Source: Prevotella sp. UBA6387 (GTDB lineage Bacteria; Bacteroidota; Bacteroidia; Bacteroidales; Bacteroidaceae). Taken from it: a DNA stretch of 20,685 bases. Location of the stretch: NCBI GenBank assembly GCA_002437565.1, contig DJQL01000074.1, forward strand, positions 1 to 20,685, written 5' to 3'. The notes beneath the pieces were generated by a model that made no database searches, was not told the DNA's origin, and saw nothing but the letters and a program-made list of their open reading frames with translations. Below, piece after piece: positions 7,862-15,027 of the stretch; the first letter of the stretch is position 1; each line of letters begins with the position of its first letter. The translations under genes were made by a program, and so were the position numbers.

Positions 7862-7970
7862 CGGCTTTACGCTTGAATCGCGTTGCGATTCAAGCGTAAA
7901 CGCGTCACGATTCAAGCGTAAACGCGATGCGATTCAAGCGTGAACGCGATGCGATTCAAGCGTGAAGCCG
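7862..7970. repeat. Array of four 22-bp direct repeats with an inverted copy at one end
   Basis: Four contiguous 22-nt units lie at 7883-7904, 7905-7926, 7927-7948 and 7949-7970. The shared core is CGATTCAAGCGTRAA, usually closed by CGCG. An inverted copy of the core precedes them at 7866-7882. As a result 7866-7881 pairs perfectly with 7885-7900 (16 bp, 3-nt loop). The outer ends 7862-7881 and 7951-7970 also form a 20-bp inverted repeat with one mismatch. The period is not a multiple of 3 and no credible ORF uses it. There are no spacers, so it is not a CRISPR. It sits between the tRNA-His promoter and the miaA promoter. Confidence 0.9.
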
Positions 7971-8034
7971 GAAGGCCAAAATATCCATCTTGATTTTAGG
8001 AATGTCAGGGGCGCGCTTTTACGAAAAGTTTGAG

Positions 8035-8042
8035 TAAATTTG
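8035..8042 (+). promoter_or_regulatory. Candidate -7 box for miaA
   Basis: TAAATTTG followed by C matches TAnnTTTG. It predicts a start near 8049 and a leader of about 60 nt before the ATG at 8110, which supports that start over the upstream TTG at 8050. No TTTG at the -33 position. Confidence 0.5.
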
Positions 8043-8109
8043 CATTGGCTTGCTGGATTCTTGTGAAATTCAACAACGCCACACATTATATTATATAGAC
8101 CAATCGGAC

Positions 8110-9036
8110 ATGAAAAAACTTTTGACCATACTTGGCCCAACCGCCTCGGGCAAGACCGACCTCGCGGCGCACGTGGCATACGAAGTTGGCGGAGAGATTA
8201 TCTCCGCAGACTCGCGACAGGTGTACCGCGGAATGGACATAGGCACGGGAAAAGACCTGGACGACTATGTGGTGAACGGGAAAAAGATTCCCTACCATCT
8301 CATAGACATCTGCGAGGCGGGCACGAAATACAACCTCTTCCAATATCAAGAAGACTTCCTGAAGGCTTACCAGGACATACAGTGTCGCGGGGCGCAACCC
8401 ATACTCTGCGGTGGAACGGGCCTATACATCGAGAGCGTGCTCAAGGGCTACCACCTATCGCCCGTGCCGCAAAACCAGAAGCTGCGGAAAGCCCTCGAAG
8501 GGAAAAGCCTGGAGGAGCTCACCGCCATGCTCGCTGAATTGAAAGCAAAGACCGGGAGCAACATGCACAACACCACGGACGTGGACTCGTGCCAGCGCGC
8601 AATACGCGCCATAGAGATTGAGACGCACAACCTCGAACATCCCACCGACAACAGGGACTTCCCAACGATAGACAGCGTGATAGTGGGCGTGGACATAGAC
8701 CGCGACGCTCGACGCAGGAAGATTACCGACAGGCTGAAGAGGCGACTCGCTGGCGGCATGGTGGAAGAGATACGTGGCATACTCGACAATGGCGTAAAGC
8801 CAGACGACTTGATATACTATGGGCTGGAATACAAATACGTGACGGAATACGTCATCGGCAAGCTAAGCCGCGAGGAGATGTTCCGACAATTGGAAATAGC
8901 CATCCATCAATTCGCCAAACGACAAATGACGTGGTTCAGGGGCATGGAACGCCGGGGAGCGACCATACACTGGATAGACGCGTCGCTGCCCATGGACAAA
9001 AAGGTGGAGGAAACCATACGACTGATGAAGCATTGA
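8110..9036 (+). CDS. miaA: tRNA dimethylallyltransferase
   Basis: 308 aa. MiaA transfers a dimethylallyl group from DMAPP to N6 of A37 in tRNAs that read codons starting with U. The P-loop GPTASGKT is at residues 9-16. It is followed by the family motifs SADSRQVYRGMDIGTGK (DMAPP and adenine binding), PYHLIDICEAG, PILCGGTGLYIESVLKGY, and near the C-terminus HQFAKRQMTWFRGM. Length is normal (about 300 aa). The frame is open back to a TTG at 8050, but ATG 8110 begins MKKLLTILGPTASGKT, the usual MiaA start, and the -7 box at 8035 makes the longer form unlikely. Monocistronic: the next operon has its own promoter. Confidence 0.96.
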   Translation: MKKLLTILGPTASGKTDLAAHVAYEVGGEIISADSRQVYRGMDIGTGKDLDDYVVNGKKIPYHLIDICEAGTKYNLFQYQEDFLKAYQDIQCRGAQPILCGGTGLYIESVLKGYHLSPVPQNQKLRKALEGKSLEELTAMLAELKAKTGSNMHNTTDVDSCQRAIRAIEIETHNLEHPTDNRDFPTIDSVIVGVDIDRDARRRKITDRLKRRLAGGMVEEIRGILDNGVKPDDLIYYGLEYKYVTEYVIGKLSREEMFRQLEIAIHQFAKRQMTWFRGMERRGATIHWIDASLPMDKKVEETIRLMKH

Positions 9037-9089
9037 ATCGCACACAACATTAAAAAAAACATAAAACACGGAAATTGCCAGACTAATCT

Positions 9090-9120
9090 TTTGAACATTA
9101 AGAAAAAAACACTAAATTTG
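9090..9120 (+). promoter_or_regulatory. Promoter of the glycogen-metabolism operon
   Basis: TTTG (9090-9093), a 19-nt spacer and TAAATTTG (9113-9120) form a full match to the Bacteroidota -33/-7 consensus. The predicted start is near 9127, leaving a leader of about 70 nt before the debranching enzyme ATG at 9195. No operator-like symmetry was seen around it. Confidence 0.75.
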
Positions 9121-9194
9121 AATGCAATAATGGAAGCGACAAGAAAACACTCTTCCTAAATCTGAAATATAAACCTTAAAATGCCTTTATTACC

Positions 9195-11144
9195 ATGAGT
9201 TATCTCAAATTTGAAAGGGCACAGATGATAAACCTTCAAGAATCCTTGCAAAAAGAGATTCTGAGAACTAACCGGTCAGGTGCTTACTCCTGCTCCACGG
9301 TCGTAGACTGCAACACGAGAAAGTATCATGGCTTATTGGTCGTGCCAGTCCCAGAGCTTGACCAAGACAATCATGTGCTTCTGTCATCACTCGACTGCTC
9401 GGTCATACAACACGGCGCCGCGTTCAACCTCGGCATACACAAGTACCACAGCGGCACGTTCAGTCCAAACGGCCACAAATACATCTTCGATTTCGACTGC
9501 GACAGGATTCCGACCACGGTTTACAGGGTGGGTGGCGTGATACTGAAAAAAGAGGTCGTGTTCCAGCACTACGAAGATCGCGTGCTCATACGCTATACCC
9601 TCGTAGACGCACACTCTGAGACAACATTGCAGTTTCAACCATTCCTCGCCTTCCGCAGCGTGAGGCAGTTCACGCACGAGAACTCAAGGGCGAGCCGCCA
9701 ATACGAGGAGGTGAGCAACGGCATACGCACGAAGATGTATGACGGATACCCGTACCTGTACATGCAGTTCTCGAAGAAGCCGACATTCGTGTTCGACCCC
9801 AACTGGTATCGAGACCTTGAATACCCGAAAGAGCGAGAACGCGGCTATTCATCGACCGAAGACTTGTATGTGCCGGGCTATTTCTCGATACCCATCAAGA
9901 AAGGCGAAAGCATCGTCTTCGCGGCATCGACATCAGAATCGAAGCCAAGAGGACTGAAGGCCCTGTTTGAGAAGGAGGCCGACGAACGCACGCCGCGCGA
10001 CAACTTCATACACTGCCTCATAAACGCGGCACACCAATTCCACGTTCACGACAAGGATGGCAAACGCTACATACTCGCTGGCTATCCGTGGTTTGAATGC
10101 CGCGCCAGAGACACGTTCATATCCCTTCCAGGGCTGGCACTGTCGATAGACGAAGTAGACTATTTCGAGGATGCCATGGACACGGCCACGAAACAGCTGT
10201 ACCAGTTCATGGAAGGAAAGAAGCAGACGGGGCTAATAACGGAGGTAGACCAACCCGACGTGCCATTGTGGGCCATCAGGGCCGCGCAGCAATATTCCAA
10301 CAAGCTGGGCCTGGCACTTTGCGCCAAGCGATACGGGAAGCTCGTTCAAGACATCATACGATTCATCGCAAGCAACAAGCACCCTTACCTCGCGCTCGAC
10401 ACCAACGGGTTGCTCAGGACGGACGGCAAGAAGAAGGCTATGACGTGGATGAACTCATCGGTCAACGGCATGCCAGTGGTGCCACGCACAGGATACGTCG
10501 TAGAGTTCAACGCCTTGTGGTACAACAACCTCGTGTTCGCGGAAGACATTGCCAAGGAACTGGACGACAATGACTCCGCCAGGAAGCTTCACGAGCTCGC
10601 CGAGCGTTGCAAGGCATCGTTCGTGGACACATTCGTGAACGAATATGGCTACCTGTACGACTTCGTTGATGGCGACAAGCCCGACTGGAGCGTACGTCCG
10701 AACATGATTTTCGCCGTGGCTCTCGACAACTCGCCGCTGTCTCCACAACAGCAGAAGTCTGTCTTCGACTATTGCACCCGCGAGCTGCTCACGCCCAAGG
10801 GCCTGCGCTCGCTGTCGCCAAAGAGCGCGGGATACAACCCGATGTATGTGGGAGCGCAGACACAACGCGACTACGCTTATCACCAAGGGACAGCGTGGCC
10901 TTGGCTTGAGGGATTCTACCTCAGCGCCTGCCTGAAGCTCTTCAAGCGCTCGCGCCTGAGCTTCATACGCCGGCAGATGGTGGGATTCGAGGACGAGATG
11001 TTCAACCACTGCGTGGGCACGCTGCCAGAGCTCTTCGACGGCAATCCACCATTCAGGGGGAGAGGCGCCATATCGTTCGCGGCCAATGTCGCCGGAATAT
11101 TGCGCACGACAGAACTACTTGAGAACATCAATGAAAAGAAATAG
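9195..11144 (+). CDS. Glycogen debranching enzyme (amylo-alpha-1,6-glucosidase, GH133 type)
   Basis: 649 aa, cytoplasmic, no signal peptide. Family members remove alpha-1,6-linked glucose at glycogen branch points. An N-terminal beta-rich GDE_N-like domain (about residues 15-240) opens with TNRSGAYSCSTVVDCNTRKYHGLLV, typical of bacterial GDEs. A C-terminal (alpha/alpha)6 catalytic domain (about 260-640) includes ILAGYPWFECRARDTFISLPG with Arg305-Asp306, TGLITEVDQPDVPLWAIRAA, RPNMIFAVALDNSPL and the terminal GAQTQRDYAYHQGTAWPWLEG. The acidic residues in the first and last of these are the likely catalytic centre by analogy with GH15-like folds. It is first in an operon with a glycosyltransferase and a GH57 homologue, a linkage common in Bacteroidota. 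Its stop codon overlaps the Shine-Dalgarno site of the next gene. Confidence 0.93.
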   Translation: MSYLKFERAQMINLQESLQKEILRTNRSGAYSCSTVVDCNTRKYHGLLVVPVPELDQDNHVLLSSLDCSVIQHGAAFNLGIHKYHSGTFSPNGHKYIFDFDCDRIPTTVYRVGGVILKKEVVFQHYEDRVLIRYTLVDAHSETTLQFQPFLAFRSVRQFTHENSRASRQYEEVSNGIRTKMYDGYPYLYMQFSKKPTFVFDPNWYRDLEYPKERERGYSSTEDLYVPGYFSIPIKKGESIVFAASTSESKPRGLKALFEKEADERTPRDNFIHCLINAAHQFHVHDKDGKRYILAGYPWFECRARDTFISLPGLALSIDEVDYFEDAMDTATKQLYQFMEGKKQTGLITEVDQPDVPLWAIRAAQQYSNKLGLALCAKRYGKLVQDIIRFIASNKHPYLALDTNGLLRTDGKKKAMTWMNSSVNGMPVVPRTGYVVEFNALWYNNLVFAEDIAKELDDNDSARKLHELAERCKASFVDTFVNEYGYLYDFVDGDKPDWSVRPNMIFAVALDNSPLSPQQQKSVFDYCTRELLTPKGLRSLSPKSAGYNPMYVGAQTQRDYAYHQGTAWPWLEGFYLSACLKLFKRSRLSFIRRQMVGFEDEMFNHCVGTLPELFDGNPPFRGRGAISFAANVAGILRTTELLENINEKK

Positions 11145-11149
11145 GAGGG
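11143..11149 (+). promoter_or_regulatory. Strong Shine-Dalgarno site for the glycosyltransferase gene
   Basis: AGGAGGG lies 7 nt before the ATG at 11157 and overlaps the TAG stop of the debranching enzyme. Bacteroidota rarely use Shine-Dalgarno sites and the other starts in this window have A-rich leaders. The overlap suggests re-initiation by ribosomes finishing the upstream gene. Confidence 0.7.
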
Positions 11150-11156
11150 TCGATAT

Positions 11157-12425
11157 ATGAAAGTTTTAATGTTTGGATGGGAGTATCCCCCTCATGTGTT
11201 CGGTGGACTTGCCACCGCCAATTTCGGTATCTCGGAGGGATTGCACGCACAAGGCGACGTGGAGATAACGCTCTGCCTGCCACGCCCCTTTGGTGACGAA
11301 GACCATACGTACGCGCATATCGTGGCCATGAACTGCGTGCCAATTGTGTATAAGGACGTTGACCGCGACTACGTGAGACAACGCATCGGCAACTTGATGA
11401 ACCCTGATGAGTACTACCACTTCCGCGACCACATCTATGCCGACTTCAACTATATGCACGTCAACGACCTGGGGTGCATGGAGTTTGCCGGTGGCTATCC
11501 CGGCAACCTGAACGAGGAGATAAACAACTACAGCATCATAGCCGGACAGGTGGCGCGCGCTGAGACGTTTGACATCATACACGCTCACGACTGGCTCACC
11601 TACCCCGCCGGCATCTTCGCCAAGCAGATTAGCGGAAAGCCATTGTGCATACACGTCCACGCCACCGACTGGGACCGCTCGCGCGGACACGTCAACCCTA
11701 CCGTGTACGGCATAGAGAAAGATGGCATGGATCACGCCGACTGCATAATGTGCGTGTCGGAACTCACGAGGCAAACCGTGATAAACCATTATCACCAAGA
11801 CCCAAGGAAGGTGTTCACCGTGCACAATGCCGTGTACCCATTAAGTCCTGAGAACCAAGCCATTCCCCGACCCAGCCACAAGGGCAAGGAGAAGATCGTC
11901 ACGTTTCTCGGGCGCATAACCATGCAGAAAGGCCCTGAATATTTCGTCGAGGCAGCCAACATGGTGTTGCACAGAACCAACAACATACGCTTCTGCATGG
12001 CAGGATCGGGCGACATGATGGATGCCATGATCTGCCTCGCGGCGGAGCGTGGCATTGCCGACAGGTTCCACTTCCCTGGATTCATGAGGGGCAAGCAAGT
12101 TTACGAATGCCTCAAAGACTCCGACGTGTACGTCATGCCATCCGTGAGTGAGCCGTTCGGCATATCGCCACTTGAGGCCATGCAGTGTGGCACGCCGACC
12201 ATCATCTCAAAGACAAGCGGTTGTGGGGAGATCCTGACAAACTGTATCAAGATAGACTACTGGGACATAAACGCCATGGCGGATGCCATCTACAGCATTT
12301 GCCACAACGAAGGACTGTTCAACTACCTGCAGCAGAAAGGACAGGAGGAAGTGGCGCAGATCACTTGGGAGAAAGTGGGACGATGGATAAGGGAGCTATA
12401 CATGAGAACCCTCCATTGGGCTTGA
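11157..12425 (+). CDS. GT4/GT5-type glycosyltransferase, probable glycogen synthase
   Basis: 422 aa, cytoplasmic GT-B fold enzyme. The N-terminal Rossmann domain opens with MFGWEYPPHVFGGLA, matching the glycine-rich acceptor or ADP-glucose loop of starch and glycogen synthases, and contains HAHDW at 142-146. The C-terminal donor domain has VTFLGRITMQKGPEYFVEAA and the retaining-GT E-x7-E motif (Glu332 and Glu340 in SEPFGISPLE). At 422 aa it is shorter than classical GlgA (about 480) and closer to GT4, so assignment as the glycogen-elongating enzyme rests on operon context: debranching enzyme upstream, GH57 homologue downstream. The donor sugar cannot be read from sequence alone. Confidence 0.9.
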   Translation: MKVLMFGWEYPPHVFGGLATANFGISEGLHAQGDVEITLCLPRPFGDEDHTYAHIVAMNCVPIVYKDVDRDYVRQRIGNLMNPDEYYHFRDHIYADFNYMHVNDLGCMEFAGGYPGNLNEEINNYSIIAGQVARAETFDIIHAHDWLTYPAGIFAKQISGKPLCIHVHATDWDRSRGHVNPTVYGIEKDGMDHADCIMCVSELTRQTVINHYHQDPRKVFTVHNAVYPLSPENQAIPRPSHKGKEKIVTFLGRITMQKGPEYFVEAANMVLHRTNNIRFCMAGSGDMMDAMICLAAERGIADRFHFPGFMRGKQVYECLKDSDVYVMPSVSEPFGISPLEAMQCGTPTIISKTSGCGEILTNCIKIDYWDINAMADAIYSICHNEGLFNYLQQKGQEEVAQITWEKVGRWIRELYMRTLHWA

Positions 12426-12473
12426 GCCGAGAGTAATAACTGAAAAAAACGAAAAGAAAAACCATAAACTACC

Positions 12474-13913
12474 ATGAAAACAATTTGTTTATACTTCGAG
12501 ATACACCAGATTGTGCACTTGAAACGGTACCGCTTCTTCGACATAGGCACCGACCACTACTATTACGACGATTACGAGAACGAGCGCACCATAAGGGACA
12601 TAGCCGAGCGCTCATACATACCCGCGCTCAACACCATCGGCGAGATGATAAAGGAGAACGGGAAATATTTCCGCGTGGCATTCTCCCTCTCGGGCGTTGG
12701 CATGGAGCAACTGGAGCAATATGCCCCTGAGGTTCTCGACAAGCTGGTTGAGCTCAACAAGACAGAATGCGTGGAATTTCTCGCCGAGCCTTACGCACAC
12801 GGCTTGTCGGCACTGAAAGACAGCTCCATGTTCGCCTTGAACGTGAAGAACCAATGCGACAAGATGGTTGAATACTTTGGTCAGCGCCCAACGGTGCTGC
12901 GCAACTCTTCGCTCATCTATAGCGATGACATCGGCCTGCAAGCCAGCGAGATGGGCTTCAAGGGCATGCTGACAGAGGGAGCAAAGCACGTGCTGGGATG
13001 GAAGTCGCCACACTATGTCTACAACTGCGCGCTCGCGCCTAAATTGAAGTTGCTGCTTCGCGACATCAACCTGAGCGATGACATAAGCCTGCGCTTCAAC
13101 AACAAGAATTGGGAAGGTTACCCTCTCTTCGCAGACCAGTACATATCAAAGATAGCGCAACTGCCAGAGCCGGAGAAGGTCGTAAACATATTCATGGAAT
13201 TGTCGGCCCTGGGAATCGCACAGCCGCTGTCTTCCAACATCCTTGAGTTCATGCGCGCGCTGCCACGATTCGCAAAGCAGCAAGACATAACATTCTCCAC
13301 GCCATCGGAAGTGTGCGACAACTTCAACAGCGTGGGCGAGCTCAACGTACCCGACACCCTGTCATGGGTTGACGAGGAGCGCGACGTGAGCAGCTGGCTC
13401 GGCAACGACATGCAAAGGGAGGCTTTCAACAAGCTCTATGGCATAGCCGACAGGGTGAGAATAGCCAATGACCCAATGATCAACCAAGACTACAACTACC
13501 TGCAAGCAAGCAACAACTTCAGGTTCATGTCGACGAAACCTTCGCAAGTGGGAATAGACAGGGGCATCTACAGCAGTCCCTTCGACGCTTTCACCAACTA
13601 CATGAACATCCTTGGCGACTTCATCAACAGGGTAAACGCGCTTTATCCTTCAGACATCGACAACGACCAGCTCAACTCGCTCCTGACTACTATAAAGAAT
13701 GAAGGTGACGAGATTGAAATGAAAGACAAGGAGATAGAAAGACTGCAAGCCAGGCTTGAGAAATCAGAGGCTACGGTGACAAAACTCCGCAAGAAATACG
13801 AGACCAAGGAAATAGCGAAGAGCCAAACTGCCAACAGAACCGTCAAGACAAGCAGAACCCAAAAAGGCGAAGCAAAAGAAGAAGCTGCTAAAAAAGTAGA
13901 GGCAAAAGTCTAA
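12474..13913 (+). CDS. GH57 alpha-amylase-like protein, catalytic residues apparently lost
   Basis: 479 aa, no signal peptide. The fold is recognisable as GH57: EIHQIVHLKRYRFFDIG is motif 1 (usually HQP), then LEQYAPEVLDKL, CVEFLAEPYAHGL, and VLRNSSLIYSDDIG, where related Bacteroidota proteins, as I recall them, have RNTELIYSD with the nucleophile Glu. Here that position is Ser146 (TCG, 12909-12911). The acid/base motif normally resembles FMDYETFGEHQ; here it reads FMELSALGIAQ, with Glu242 (13197-13199) in place of Asp and the rest of the motif eroded. The following LEFMRALPRF still aligns. About residues 398-447 form a charged coiled coil (IEMKDKEIERLQARLEKSE), ending in a Lys/Glu/Ala tail. 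The frame is intact, so this is probably a maintained non-enzymatic GH57 homologue. Last gene of the glycogen operon. Confidence 0.88.
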   Translation: MKTICLYFEIHQIVHLKRYRFFDIGTDHYYYDDYENERTIRDIAERSYIPALNTIGEMIKENGKYFRVAFSLSGVGMEQLEQYAPEVLDKLVELNKTECVEFLAEPYAHGLSALKDSSMFALNVKNQCDKMVEYFGQRPTVLRNSSLIYSDDIGLQASEMGFKGMLTEGAKHVLGWKSPHYVYNCALAPKLKLLLRDINLSDDISLRFNNKNWEGYPLFADQYISKIAQLPEPEKVVNIFMELSALGIAQPLSSNILEFMRALPRFAKQQDITFSTPSEVCDNFNSVGELNVPDTLSWVDEERDVSSWLGNDMQREAFNKLYGIADRVRIANDPMINQDYNYLQASNNFRFMSTKPSQVGIDRGIYSSPFDAFTNYMNILGDFINRVNALYPSDIDNDQLNSLLTTIKNEGDEIEMKDKEIERLQARLEKSEATVTKLRKKYETKEIAKSQTANRTVKTSRTQKGEAKEEAAKKVEAKV

Positions 13914-13983
13914 CACACGACTAAACAGACACCAATAAAAACAGGCACCAAATAGAACTTTTCTTAAAAGCAAGCATAACTTT

Positions 13984-14016
13984 TCCCCAGCAAATTCCTG
14001 TTGCCGGGGATTTTTT
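13984..14016 (+). terminator. Rho-independent terminator of the glycogen operon
   Basis: TCCCCAGCAA (13984-13993) pairs with TTGCCGGGGA (14001-14010) with one mismatch around a 7-nt loop, followed by six Ts. It starts about 70 nt after the stop of the GH57-like gene. Confidence 0.85.
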
Positions 14017-14086
14017 ATTTACAAATTTGTAATATTGTATCAAGAATGGCGTTATTAAGATATACAACACAAAAAAACAACAGCCC

Positions 14087-14224
14087 ATGATAAAACGTTT
14101 ACTCCAAGACGAGCAACCCTCAGAATTGTCTTTGTATGTCATACGCGAATTCGCGCGTCAATACAATGCCACTCAAAAACAAGTGAGCAATGGGTTGTAC
14201 ATACGTAACCTCACCCTATCTTGA
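14087..14224 (+). CDS. Small 45-aa hypothetical protein upstream of rpe
   Basis: ATG at 14087 to TGA at 14222-14224 encodes MIKRLLQDEQPSELSLYVIR... ending in YIRNLTLS. It starts after the glycogen operon terminator and ends 5 nt before the rpe ATG at 14230. It is amphipathic, with no signal peptide or TM segment, and I do not recognise it. Its leader (AAAAAAACAACAGCCC) is A-rich, like other starts here, and the tight spacing suggests translational coupling to rpe. It could be a conserved small protein, a leader peptide, or the chance reading of the rpe leader. No convincing promoter was seen between 14017 and 14086. Confidence 0.45.
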   Translation: MIKRLLQDEQPSELSLYVIREFARQYNATQKQVSNGLYIRNLTLS

Positions 14225-14229
14225 AAGAC

Positions 14230-14889
14230 ATGGAAAAATCAAAGACCATAATTTCCCCTTCTTTACTGTCCGCTGATTTCAGTGACTTGAAAACAGCCAT
14301 AGGAATGATAAACCGCAGCGAGGCCGACTGGCTTCACTGTGACGTGATGGACGGAGTGTTCGTACCAAATATATCTTTCGGGTTCCCTGTCATCCAAGCG
14401 TTAAAAGGCATATGCGAGAAACCGCTCGACGCCCACTTCATGATAGTGAAACCAGAAAGGTACATAGACGTGGCTGCAAAGGCTGGCGTGTCGATAATGA
14501 CTGTACACCAAGAGGCCGTATTGCACCTAAATCGTGTTGTCAATCAAATTCATGAGGCTGGCATGAAAGCTGGCGTGGCACTGAATCCTGCAACACCAGT
14601 AAGCGTGCTTGAGGATATCATCGACGACGTTGACATGGTTCTGATCATGAGCGTGAACCCAGGATTCGGCGGACAGAAGTTCATAGAGAACACTATCAAC
14701 AAGGTGCATCGCCTCGCAAGGCTCATCGAGCAAAGCCAGTCTAAAGCCATCATCGAGGTCGATGGAGGAGTAAACAGCGAGACCGCACCTCGATTGGTCA
14801 AGGCAGGAGCCAACGCCCTCGTCAGTGGCAACTACGTGTTCAGAAATCCCAATCCAGAAGAGGTGATTAAACAGCTGAAAGAACTTTAA
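14230..14889 (+). CDS. rpe: Ribulose-phosphate 3-epimerase
   Basis: 219 aa, the normal length for Rpe. It interconverts D-ribulose 5-phosphate and D-xylulose 5-phosphate in the pentose phosphate pathway. The TIM-barrel signatures are complete: SPSLLSADFSDL at the start, LHCDVMDGVFVPNISFG with His36 and Asp38, DAHFMI with His69, MSVNPGFGGQKFI for phosphate binding, and IEVDGGVN with Asp178. His36, Asp38, His69 and Asp178 correspond to the metal-binding and catalytic set of the family. The frame extends to a TTG at 14221, but ATG 14230 gives the usual start (MEKSKTIISPSLLSADF). Ends before a shared terminator with the convergent PBP gene. Confidence 0.97.
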   Translation: MEKSKTIISPSLLSADFSDLKTAIGMINRSEADWLHCDVMDGVFVPNISFGFPVIQALKGICEKPLDAHFMIVKPERYIDVAAKAGVSIMTVHQEAVLHLNRVVNQIHEAGMKAGVALNPATPVSVLEDIIDDVDMVLIMSVNPGFGGQKFIENTINKVHRLARLIEQSQSKAIIEVDGGVNSETAPRLVKAGANALVSGNYVFRNPNPEEVIKQLKEL

Positions 14890-14940
14890 AATCAAACAAA
14901 GACCATTCGCAAGGTGCTTTTCAGGACATAGCCAAAACAC

Positions 14941-14985
14941 ATTGCAAAAGCCCAAGCCTCCTCTCGAGGCTTGGGCTTTTGCAAT
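14941..14985. terminator. Bidirectional terminator between rpe and the PBP gene
   Basis: Perfect 20-bp inverted repeat: 14941-14960 with 14966-14985, 5-nt loop CTCTC. The arms contain AAAAG/CTTTT near the base, which gives short T runs on both strands. It sits about 50 nt after rpe and 42 nt after the PBP stop, serving both convergent units. Confidence 0.8.
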
Positions 14986-15027
14986 ATTATTTATAGAAAG
15001 GTCTTTTCCTTGAACCCTTGAAAAGGC

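Noticed and set aside
7862..7970. Possible CRISPR array
   Set aside because: The 22-nt units are contiguous with no spacers, and no cas gene is in the window.
8050..8109. Longer MiaA starting at TTG 8050
   Set aside because: The -7 box at 8035-8042 puts the transcription start at or beyond this codon, and ATG 8110 gives the standard N-terminus before the P-loop.
7934..8179. 81-aa ORF on - running through the repeat array
   Set aside because: It overlaps both the 22-nt repeats and the start of miaA, and its sequence is determined by them.
12474..13913. Calling the GH57 gene a pseudogene
   Set aside because: The frame is full length with intact surrounding motifs and normal operon spacing; only catalytic positions differ, so a non-catalytic protein is more likely.
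14026..14037. Promoter for the small ORF and rpe (TTTG at 14026, TAATATTG at 14030)
   Set aside because: The elements overlap or are wrongly spaced and the -7 has a mismatch; not enough to call.
14221..14229. Longer Rpe starting at TTG 14221
   Set aside because: ATG 14230 gives the usual family start; the TTG would overlap the stop codon of the upstream small ORF.
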